Shown here piece by piece: positions 11,454-25,900 of a DNA stretch of 64,000 bases. The notes under the pieces were generated by a model. The model was not told where the DNA came from and made no database searches. It saw only the letters and a program-made list of their open reading frames with translations. Origin of the DNA: Gongronella butleri (Eukaryota; Mucoromycota; Mucoromycetes; Mucorales; Cunninghamellaceae); NCBI GenBank assembly GCA_025201375.1, contig JAIWZP010000092.1, forward strand, positions 1 through 64,000, written 5' to 3'. A program made the translations under genes and the position numbers. How positions within the stretch are numbered: position 1 is the first letter of the stretch; each line of letters opens with the position of its first letter.

Positions 11454-15397
<3,944 letters not shown>

Positions 15398-16973
15398 ATG
15401 AAGATTTCCGGAAGCATTGCCATGTTGATGGCTGGTGTCGCGCTTGTGCAAGCAGCGCCAACGACTCAGGGCATCAGCCATACGCTCGAGGCCAATCCCA
15501 ACTACAAGCCCAATGCGAGCCGCGATCTTGCGCGCGCGCTGTCCAAGTACGCAAAGTACATTGAATCAGACGTGCACTCGTTTGCGTCCACGGGCACCGT
15601 GCCCATGAAGAACATCCATCACGACGTCGCCTACTATGGTGTCGCCCAGATTGGCACGCCTCCCCAAAAGGTGCTGCTCGACTTTGACACTGGTTCGTCT
15701 GATTTGTGGGTCGGTAAGTTTCGTCAATCCCGTGTAACATCAACATCAGCCTCGTTTTCATATCGCGACGCGTTTTCATTTGTTCATCCCCCGTTTTTTT
15801 TTTTTTTTTTTTTTTTTTTTACGATTGAAGCGTCCACCAAGTGCTCGACGTGCACGTCGACCAAGCACACCTTGTTTAATCCCTCAAAGTCCAAGACGTA
15901 CAAGGCCGAAAACAAGAAATGGACCATTTCCTATGGTAAAACTCGTTCTCCAATTCACCGAATTGGCCTCGCCCTGTTATGTAATCTTCTTATTTTATTC
16001 ATCCTTGTTTTATTCTCATTCATAGGCGATGGCTCCAGCGCGTCGGGTGTGACCGGCTACGACACGGTCACCTTGGGCGGCATCAAGATCAAGAATCAAT
16101 TAGTCGAGATTGCCACGCGCGAGTCGGCCTCGTTCCAATCGGACACCATGACCGGCATTCTTGGTCTTGGCTTTGACTCGCTCAACTCGGTGCACGGCGT
16201 CACGCCGATGACCAACATGATCAAGCAAAAGCTGATCAAGAGCCCCGTCTTTGGCGTGTACCTCGGCAAGAATGGCGCCGCTGGCGGTAAGTGGAACCTT
16301 TGCTCGCGTGTTTTTTTTTACGCGTCTGGTTGCCAATGGCACAGAAAAAGACGCGTCGCATGGGGCCAATGGCTTGCGAAAAAGGGCCAATCATCTGATT
16401 ATTCATTTTTTTTCTCTTTTTTTAGAATACGTCTTTGGTGGCTACAACCAGAAGCACATTGCTGGCTCGCTCACGACTGTGCATGTGGACAACACGAGCC
16501 ACGGTAAAATGCTGTCAATTGACCCAAACATCGACGCTTTTCTTACGCATTTGTCTTTTTTTTTAGGCGGTTTCTGGGGCGTGTCGATTGACAAGCTCAC
16601 GGCTGGCAGCAAGGTGATTGACAGTGGCAGACTGTATGGCATTTTGGACACTGGCACGACGCTTTTGATCTTCCCCGACATTGTGGCCAACCATGTTGCC
16701 AAGGCGTACAATGCCAAGCAAAACCAGGACGGCACGTACAATATCAATTGCGACACCAGCAAGCTGCAGCCGCTCAAGTTCACGTTCAAGGGCAAGGACT
16801 TTGTCGTCCCGCCCGCGTCGCTCGTGTTCCAAAAGACGAGCTCTGGGTGCGTTGCCGGCTTTGCCAGCGGCGGCAACATCAAAATGACCATCATTGGCGA
16901 CGTGTTCCTCAAGAACAACTATGTGATCTTCAACCCCCAGGCCAAGACCGTGCAAATTGCTCCCTCGAAATAA
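15398..16973 (+). CDS. Secreted pepsin-like aspartic protease (rhizopuspepsin-like)
   Basis: Extracellular or vacuolar endopeptidase of family A1. Five exons, 15398-15713, 15831-15935, 16026-16286, 16426-16503 and 16567-16973, give 388 aa, the usual length. Order of parts: signal peptide (MKISGSIAMLMAGVALVQAA), propeptide to about residue 70, then the mature enzyme starting near VPMKNIHHDVAYYG. The two catalytic aspartates sit in LDFDTGSSDLWV and GILDTGTTLL. The flap tyrosine is in ISYGDGSSASG. Disulfide cysteines are visible in KCSTC and at the pairs INCDTS/SGCVAG. The C-terminus TIIGDVFLKNNYVIFNPQAKTV is split here for length and is typical of the family. The ATG was chosen because the signal peptide starts there. 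All four introns have T-rich ends and are phase 1. Confidence 0.95.
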
Positions 16974-17002
16974 ATGGCGCGCGCGCATCTTTTTTAAAAT
17001 TC

Positions 17003-17008
17003 AATAAA
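17003..17008 (+). terminator. Polyadenylation signal of the aspartic protease gene
   Basis: AATAAA 29 bases after the stop codon, in an A/T-rich context. Confidence 0.55.
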
Positions 17009-17548
17009 AACGCAATTGTGCCCGTCACCTTCCTGCAATTCGCCTGTGCCACCCTCACTTGCCTTGTTTGTACCCTTTGCATCCGCTTTTTCCTGCATGA
17101 CCCAGATGGAGATCGAAATCCATGACCTGTCTTCCAGGCTCCTTTTTTGTCCTCCCACACACACCCAGCACAACAAAGCGGGAAAAAACGCGACAAAAAG
17201 CGGCGAAAAGCGACAAAAAAGATGTTTAATTTGCTCAGCGTGGGGCTATTTACAAGAGGTATGGGGGATTGGAAAGGAAAGAGAGCGAAGAAGGCGAGGG
17301 GAGGGAAAGCGAGAGGAAAGATGAGGTGCACTAGAAACAAGCAAAAAAGAAAAAAAAAGAACGAGAAACAGAGTAAAAGTCAGAGAAGAGGGGGTGGGGT
17401 GGCAACAAGGCAATTGGGTATGAGCGATGATGAAAAAAGAAAGAGGGGGACATTAAAAAAAAAGGAGGGGAAGGTTGCTTGTCCAAGGGGGGAAACAAGA
17501 GAACAGGGGGGGGGGAAGAGCCTAAAATAATAATAAAACAAAGGCCAT

Positions 17549-18528
17549 CTATTCCTCGACCAAGAAGTCTTCGAGGATGGATTGGATGACGTCCTGGATG
17601 CGTTCGTCGAATTGAGAGTAAAAGACGCCCTCGATCTCGGAGAGCCACAGATGCAGCCACTCGGTCATTGCTTTGGTGGCCTTTGTGGCTGTTTTGTGCG
17701 TGTCGGCGTACTCGGACGCGTCCGAGGTGTGCTCTGAATTGGTGAGGGGCACCGATTGACGGATGATGATCTCGGCCGCCTCGTTGGCATTGATGATCAG
17801 CCCCAGGTGCAAGGCCATGCGCTGATTGAGGATGTTCATGGCCTCGGACAGCTGGTTGGCCACCTGCACGACATCCACAGTCTTGGCCTCGTTGGTGGCC
17901 GGCATCATCTTCAATGGCAATGTCGGCAGATGCGCGTCAACGAGCGGGCGCACAGAAGCAACAAGATTGGATTTCATCAGGTTCAAATGATCGCCAAGCG
18001 CGTGAATGAATGGGCACACGGATGCCTGGCAGCCAGACACTAAGGAGACAAAGAAAAAAAAAAAAACTTGGTGTGGTTAGCATTCAAGATGTATGTGCCG
18101 CGCTTTCCCCCTTTTTTTTTGCAATGGGCAGTAGAGGATGTGCGTGCAAAACGCAAAAAAAAAAGGAGATGGGCCTGGCATGAAAAAAAGGGGGGGGAGG
18201 GCGGGACGCGGAGATGGAGGGAAGGGGGGCAAGTTTTACCATGATCAGGGTAAAAGAGCATATACGAGTGAGGTGCTGAGCTGATGATGTCGCCAATGGA
18301 TGTCTCCATGACCTGGTCAACAATAGCCTCGTAATAATCGGTGAGACTGTTGGACAGCATGTACGAGTTGATGTGTGTGGACGAGAGCACATAGGGTTTC
18401 AAATCCACATTTTGCGCACCGGTGTCGGGCGCGGGAGCGTCAAAGACGGCCTGATCGTGACGGATGGGCACGCCCATGACCATCGAGCTCAAACACGCCA
18501 ATAAATACAACAACAAGGGAATCATCAT
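17549..18528 (-). CDS. Unknown secreted, alpha-helical protein (259 aa)
   Basis: Two exons, 18528-18240 and 18039-17549, joined by a 200-nt GT-AG intron in phase, give 259 aa. The N-terminus (MMIPLLLYLLACLSSMVMG) is a clear signal peptide. The rest is predicted to be mostly helical (for example VANQLSEAMNILNQRMALHL, TKAMTEWLHLWLSEIEGVF). It has only one close cysteine pair (SGCQASVC) and an acidic end (ILEDFLVEE). I recognise no domain. It may be a fungal lineage-specific secreted protein. Start chosen at the first of two adjacent ATGs because it begins the signal peptide. It lies between the protease gene (convergent) and RFT1 (same strand). Confidence 0.7.
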
Positions 18529-18766
18529 ATAAAAAAAGTAGAGGGGAAAAGAGAAAGAGGGGGGGAAAAAGAAAGGAATGGGGTTGACAAGACAACAAGG
18601 GTAAAAAACAAAAAGGCAAATCAAAAAGATCAAAAAAGAGCAATTAGGTGAAAAAGAAAAGAGAAAAAAAGAGGGAAAAAAAAAGGCGGAGCGACATTGA
18701 AATCCCAGGAAAAGATTGATCACGGTTACACAATTTTCTTTCTCAAGTTTCCTTTTCATTTGCAAA

Positions 18767-20812
18767 TCACTGTCTTTTACTTTTGAAAAGCCGCCGCAGG
18801 TCAATGATCAAGCTTCTATCCTTCCAATACCTGGGAAATAAATAATAAAAAGAGAACGGCGCCAATTAGTTGACCCCATTTTTACGATATGGCGCGCAAA
18901 TGCGCGTTTTTTTTTTTTTGATTTTTGCATTTTTTCGACATCCTTACACGACGATGGCGACAGCAACAAAGCAGAGGGCGCCGACGGCGATGTGTGTGAT
19001 TTTGGAAAACAAGGTTTGGTGACCAATGACGCGGTTGGACCAGCATGTCACCAGCCAGCTGAGGCCGAAAGCGAGGATCGTCGGTGCACTTGGCCACCAG
19101 GCGCGCACCAAGAGCCGCTGCTTGTCGTGGACAAAATAGCGGCGAATGTAGTACCAACTATAGGTGATGCGGATGCCCAGATTCACCATATTAGCGAGCA
19201 CGAGGCCAAACGCGCCAAGCGGCAGAATATACATGAAAATGACACCGGCCGCCATGAAAGCGGCACTGAACGCGACCATGTAGTAGCTGAGGCGCGCGAG
19301 GTCGCGCTTGCTGGCCACGGCTTGCACAAAGCCCTCGGTGATGCCATTGATCCCCATCACAGGCACGTACACGCAATAAAGAGCAAGCACCGCAGGCGCA
19401 AGCGTCGATGACCACTTTTTGCCCACCAAAAGGTCAATCAATGTCGCCGTGTAATTCGTCGCAAAGCACGTAAACACCAGTCCAAGCATCACATGGAAGC
19501 GAACAATCACCACCAACACGTCAATGGCAAGCGCACGCTCCGATGCCGTCGTTTCCTTTTTGTTGAGCAATTTCGAGAACAAAGTGCGGCCCGTCTCTTC
19601 CAGAGGCTGGAACAGGATCCGCACCACGAGCGAACCTAAAAAAAAAAATAAAAATAAAAAATCGAAAAATAAAAAAAAGGTGGGATGATTGTATAAAAAA
19701 AGCAAAAAAAAAAAAAAAACCATGCGTATCTCCCAATGGCCCCCCTTTTTTCCCACTTTTTACCATAATTAACGACGAACGCGTAGATGCCTTGGTCCGT
19801 GTCGGAGCTGAGGGCTGAGACGAGCATCTTATCACCCTCTGTCAAAACGTGTTTTAACAAGGATTGCTTGGTCAGCGTCGAGCCCAAGGCGGAAAGATGA
19901 TCATCGAGCCAAAAAGTCCTAATTCAGAAGAAAGCCGTTGTCAGTGGCACAAAAAAAAAAGTAGCACTTTTCATTTTTTTCTCGTTCCTTGCCATACCTT
20001 CCAGACTGGGTGATTAATTTCCTTGGAAACAAACTTTCCAGCGCGATTTCGTTTTTCCACGCCTTTTTGAGGAAGAACGCAGCATAGCCTGTGGCCATGG
20101 TGGCGGCAAAGACGAATTGGGCCAATGCAAAGGCAAGCAAGCCATACTGGTTGCCATTGGTGCCTTTTGCACCTAGCAATGTCAGGCCAAAGGTGACGAG
20201 GCACCGCAAGACGACGGCAACACCCTCGACAGAGACGCGCAATTGGAAATACATGTTGTTGAGAGCGCGGATGAACAATGGCTCGATGAGCAGCTCGAGC
20301 ATGGCGGCGATTCCGAACAAAAGTACGGACGCGCGATAAAAGGGGTATAAAGCGGCCGTCGCGTCATCGATCGTATACAAGTAGAATTGACACGCGATGC
20401 ACGTGCACAGCAGCCCAAGAATGGTGGGGATGTATGACACGTTGGTCACTTTTTGCTCCATGCCATCGGGCGTCGTGTCAAGGACCACCAATTGCTTGTT
20501 TTCGCTGTCTCTGCGCTGCGCCGCTCGCTGCGCCCCCTCAATTGGTTCGCCACGGATCAACGCGCACCGGTAGCCTTCGCGCGAAATGAACAAGATCGTC
20601 GAAAGCAGCAATTCGAGCTTCACCGATGCGATCCCAAAAGTCTCGGCACTCGTGTACCTCAAAACCACCTGATGGAGCACAAACGTCAGCATGCGCGATA
20701 CCAGCTGCAGCAAAATCAAGTACGAGGCGCCCTTGGCCGTCGACGCAAGCAGACTCTGGCTGCTGTCTTCATCGTCTCGTGGTAGCGAAGCGTCTTTTTT
20801 CGTCGTTGTCAT
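18767..20812 (-). CDS. RFT1: RFT1, ER lipid-linked oligosaccharide translocation protein
   Basis: Multi-pass ER membrane protein required for N-glycosylation at the Man5GlcNAc2-PP-dolichol step; its direct flippase activity is disputed. Four exons, 20812-19998, 19918-19764, 19635-18948 and 18830-18767, give 573 aa (yeast 574). Family features: ASYLILLQLVSRMLTFVLHQ at the start, RYTSAETFGIASVKLELLLS, then ISREGYRCALIR. The centre has SLLKHVLTEGDKML, and later GSLVVRILFQPLEETGR and VPVMGINGITEGFVQAVAS. The short last exon (VYWKDRSLIIDLRRLFKSK) was found by phase: the apparent stop after VAIVV is intronic, because the donor is GTAAGG at 18947. Confidence in that last exon alone is about 0.8. Confidence 0.93.
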
Positions 20813-22913
20813 GAAAGAATAAAGAAAACAAAAGTAACTATCGTGACATGGACACGAAAAAAAGAGCAAAAGAAAAAGAAGAGGCAAAAAAAAAAAGGGC
20901 CCGCCCGGGGACTCAATTTATTGCATTTCATTGGTCGACACGGTGGCACCAGCATGGGCCACGTTGCAACCAGGGCTCTGATGGCGGGATTGGGCCCGCG
21001 ATCAGGGCACATATAGACCCGTCATGAAACACGCGTTCACGGCATCAAAATAATACAGGAAAAAGCTTGGCAACCAAAAGACCGTATCAAGGTAAAAGCG
21101 AAAATCGTCGATTTGGCACAATCATCGCTCATAAAATCGGCCATTACCTACGAGCCACCTTCCAAATGTTAATAGGGAAAATCCGCGTCCAAATGACGCG
21201 TCTCTTGACACCAAAATCATTGTAAATCAAACAGCAAGACGTGTCCATTTCACTCATTTTCGCAATTTTTGCCATTTTCACGATATGACAAGGTAGTGCG
21301 TATTATCCTGGAGAAATTTCCATGCCCTGTGTTGCACCAATGTTTTCTCGTTCAAACAAGCCCACTTTTGTTGCGCTGGGGTCGTTCGATGAGCGGCAAC
21401 GATCAATATTCAAAATCGCGATTTTCCCAAGGAGTACAGTCGAGGAGCGGAAAATGGTGAAGTTTAGGTTCTCGGATCGCGGTTCCATTCTACCACATGG
21501 TGAATCCGCCATCATTCACCGATGGAAACACAATAAAAATCGGGGGTCCATCGTCTGGTTGTCGCGTAAAACGCGAAAAGATGCAAATTTTCACGTCAAG
21601 GCAAACTCAACGAGCATTGGCCGCAGCGCCTTGAAAGCTGGCTCTTCAGAAAGAGCAGACTCTGAAGCGTGCGTACGTGTCTGTGATCAGAAAAAAAAGG
21701 ATCATTTTTGGCAAAACTAACACGCGACAACACTTGTTATGAATTTTGACGCGTCGTAAACGCGCGTCAATTTTGTTTTTTCTACTGTGCTTTTTGCATC
21801 ATATGCATACACCTGGAGCATCTCTTGCCAATGGACGCATCAGTGCGACATTTGGATGCGTTTTCGCAACGCTATTCGCATTTGAAATTTTGCCTAAAAT
21901 TGCTGACAGTTTGTCCGTAGGCAGATGAACCTCGCTCTTTTTTTGTCATTTTCCCGATTTTCGGATGGGGTGCTTCTTGTGTGTAAGTTTGGAGCAATTC
22001 TGGCGACCTGATTTTCCTATTTTGGTTTTCGAGGCTCGTCAGGACTAAAAATTGCCTTTTGTTTAACACGCCCTAGTGCATTTGTGACAATCTCAAATTG
22101 AGTCCCACTTGAGGTTTCCATCCTCGCGCTTTACGTTGGTTCGCGTTTTGGGGCTTCTTGTTGTCTGGTTGGCGATTTTCCATTACTATTGCTGTTTTTT
22201 TACGGTAAACTGACAAAATCTCATCAGCATCTTCTCTTTTAAATCTACTATTTTGCAACGTACGTTTGATCTCCAAGATGGACGTCTGGCTCCAGTTTTA
22301 CCGAGATCGGATCATTGTAACGCCAGCAATCTCCAAATTCGTTCGATTTGGCATGCTTTTGGTGCATTACGCAACAATGCTTGACCCGATGCCCGTCAAG
22401 CCAGCTTTAGATAGTCGAGCTTGTGCTGATAAGTAATTCTGTTACAAGAACCTTGTCAAATCAAAAAGGCAGTCGTCGAGAAAATCGCATTTACCGTTTT
22501 TTTAATCTTTTTTGTCGACGAATTCTAATTGCCAGCGCCAGAAACAGCGTGCACTGAATAAATTCTCAATTTTTGCTCTCAGAAGCATCGCCATATTATT
22601 AAGAAGGGCAGCACGCGACACGCTTGCCCGGATTGGTTGCGACAAAAAGTGAGCCTTTCGCGTGTCGGAGCGCCAATCTAGGCGAAATGAAAAAAGGGGC
22701 TCGTGCATGAAAAATAAGGAGGTGGGCTGGGCTCATAGGCAACGCGGCTTGCCATTCCGAGGCGCCGGATGGGGGAAGGGGGCGCTTTTGATCTTTGTTT
22801 ACGCCAAAAGAAATATTTTCCGTGGAGCGCAGCAAAGCGCACCCTATTTTTTTTTCCTTTACTTTCTTTTTCAATCAATTTCTGCCATTGTTGCAACACC
22901 ACAGTCAAAAGCC
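20813..22913. other. Intergenic between RFT1 and formin, with dispersed repeat
   Basis: 2.1 kb with no gene. It holds R3 copy 2 (21340-22045). 22080-22600 is low-information AT-rich sequence. The pyrimidine-rich 22845-22890 stretch is the likely formin leader. Confidence 0.6.
21340..22045 (+). repeat. Dispersed repeat R3, copy 2 (about 700 bp)
   Basis: Aligns with 54640-55330 over its whole length and with 10785-11065 in its middle, all in the same orientation. Shared blocks: TTCTCGTTC followed by AAGCCCACT (AAGTCCACT in copy 3), GTCGAGGA, GGTTGTCGCG (degenerate in copy 3), GCGCCTTGAAAG, TCAGAAAGAGCA, and a central near-palindrome TTTGACGCGTC...GCGCGTCA. The 3' part ends in a TTTGTCATTTT-type block and TTGTGTG. 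No long ORF is conserved. Confidence 0.8.
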
Positions 22914-25900
22914 ATGGAAATTTTTGGCAAAGCCAAGAATAAATCCAAACAACGATCCAAGCTCGCTGCTGACCAGGCGTCCATTGTCAGCCGGCCCATC
23001 ATCAGCGACGCCACGATCCAGCCTGCGTCGCGCCATTGGGCCACGGATCACAATAGTAACAGCACAAGCTATCAATTGGACGACTATTACAGCAGCGAAT
23101 GCAAGACACACGCAAAACGCAAGAAAAAATGAATGTGCTTAATGACTTTTTTTCTTTTTACAGTGAGCATGACGCGCACCGATTCGTACGAGTCCAGTAG
23201 CACGTACGACAGCCATCGGCCGTACAATGGGTTGACAGAGAAGCAAGTGGAGGATCTGTTTGATGAAATGCTGGTAAATGGAATTGCGCAAGGGAGAGGA
23301 CCAACACCAAGGAAGGAGAGGGTGATTTGCTGGGCACGGCTAAGGGGGGGACGGCCGCGAGGGTCGTCATGCGCGCATCTTTTCTTTAAGGGGGTGTGAG
23401 GAAATGGCCATCGCTTATAATGATCATCCCCTATTTTTTGTTTTTGGTAGACACGGCGTGGGATCAATGATGCCAATGCGCGGTCAGCGATGCTGGCGTT
23501 CCCGCCCGAGAAAAAGTGGTTGATGGTGTCGCAGGACAAACACGCTGAGACGACGGTGCCTGCCGCCATCCACAAGGAGAGCGAAAAAAGCTCACCCGAG
23601 TTTTACATTAAGCAATTCCTGCAGCCCAATATGGCCGGCGTCACGCCAAGGCTCGTGGCGCACTTGGCCGTCAGTCTGCGCACGATGCCCCTGAGGTAAG
23701 ATTCAAAAAACGCGCTCTCAATGGCCATATTGATTGACTTTTTTTCACTTTTGTTGCCATTGACAGCTGGGTGCGACAATTCATCGAAGCGCGTGGCATT
23801 CAAGTGATCACCGACGTCATTGGCATCCTGAACAATCGAGAAAAGTAAGTGAAAACACCGTCTCCCTAGATTTTTGTTCTTAATTGGCGTCATTTCCTAA
23901 TTTTTAGGTCCGAGGCCGACCTGCAGATGGAGGCCGAGATATTAAAATGTTTCAAATCTTTGATTAACAACCGCGTACGATCATGGATCATACCGACTGG
24001 CATGGGAACTGACGGACGCGTGTTTTTTTTAAAAAAAAAAAATAGTGGGGTGCGCGCGAGGTGATTGCACATCCGCAATGCATTTATCACATTGTGCTGT
24101 CGCTGATATCGCCGCCAATCACGACACGCAAGCTTGTGTGCGAGGTGCTGGCGTTTGTGTGCCATGTGGATCTGCCCAAGGGCCAGGAGATTGTGCTCAA
24201 GGGCATGGAGAAGCTGCGCGAGCACATGAACGAGTATGGACGCTTTGACGGCTGGCTCAAATTCTTGGAAGCGACCTTGGACGGCCGTGGGCGCATGGGC
24301 AGTCTCGTTGGCGCCAGTGACGATGTCAAGCAGCTCGGCCTTCAAGGTGCATCCGACAATCATCTCAGCGATTATGCCGTAAGACTGAATTATTTTTTTG
24401 GAATCCTTATGCTCATTGGCCTTTTTTTTTTTCCCCTCCACCTTGTAGTTGTCCAACATGATGCTTGTCAATTCGATCATTTCTGTGATTGAGGACTCGG
24501 AGATCCGAATTCATCTGCGCAACCAGCTGAACTCGTGCGGGCTGCAGCGGATTATGGACAAGATGCTCCAATTCAACAATGACCAGCTCCAGCGCCACGT
24601 GAGCATCTACAAGACCATGGCCGACAATGACTATGATGATATGCTCGAGACGTACAATGAAAAGATTCTCAGCAATCTCAATGACCCGCGCGACGTGTTT
24701 GAGGCGATCCTGCACCGTGTCGAGGGCACGCGCGGCTACGATTTTTTCCTCAGCGCCCTACAGCATCTTTTGATTATCCAAGACCAGGGGCCGGTGCAGT
24801 AAGCAAATGAAAGAAAAAGAGGCACAAAAGCGTGTTTTCTCACTTTTTAAAAAAACGCGCAGAGTGCGGTATTACCAGCTACTTGACAAGTTGATTACGC
24901 AAATGGTGCTTGAACGCAAGGGTCTGGATGCTGATACTTTTTCTGGGAGCGTGGGCCAATCGGTGGTGTCGCTCATTGACAAGTTTGCTGAGCAAGACCA
25001 GCTACAGACCGCCATTGCCGAAGCAAATGATGCAAAAAAGCTATATGAAAAGGCCATCAAGGAAAAGCACGAGCTGGAGACCGAAATGAGCTTGCAAGGA
25101 GGCAAGTATCCAAGGAGGAAAAAAGAGAGAAAATGAGGGAAATGAGATAGAAAAATGCCACAATGTGCTGACGCGACGCCTTTTTAGACGGTCTCGTTGG
25201 CCAATTGCGCGAAAAGACGGCGTCTTTGGAGGATCTGCTGCGCATGTCTCGACACACCATCACGACGTTGCAGCGCAAGCTCAAAGATGTAAAGTACGAA
25301 TACGAAAGCAACCTTGCGACGTTGCAGCAGCAGCTTCAGGACATGCACACCGTGGCCATGGATGTCAATGGAGACGAAAGGGCGTCCGAGTACTTCGTCA
25401 TGGACCGTGGCGACGTGTCGCGCGCGTACGATCGATTGCGTGCACAAGCCATTTTGGAGGGCCAGCCGGATGAAAAAGAGGTAAATGTGGCCATTTTTTT
25501 TATATCTCTGGAGGGTGTTATGACGCGCTTTTCACGTGAATTCACGCGAATTCTGAACGCGATTGGACGCTTTTTTCGTCATTTAGGACCACCAGCATAT
25601 ACCCAAAGCGCAAGGTCTTTCGGAAGCGTTTAAAAAGAGCCTATCCAGTCAGCTTGGGACGAATTCGACCGCTCCGTCTGGGTTTGTGATTCCAGGAACG
25701 AAGCCATTGATTGGGTCGACGCGTCGTGGGACACGTGGCGCGGCATCTACTACTAGTGCGACTGCAGACCAAAGCGACGCCGGCGTGAAAATGCAGATGG
25801 GCTTAAAGGGCCAGGTTGACCAGCTGCTGAAAGAGACGCCGACGCCTGGTGTGGGCGACTGGGAGCACAGCGACAAGCCGATTAGCGCCCTTGCCGCCGA

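Noticed and set aside
18944..18946. TAA as the RFT1 stop codon
   Set aside because: It overlaps a GTAAGG donor; splicing to 18830 restores a family-like C-terminus in phase.
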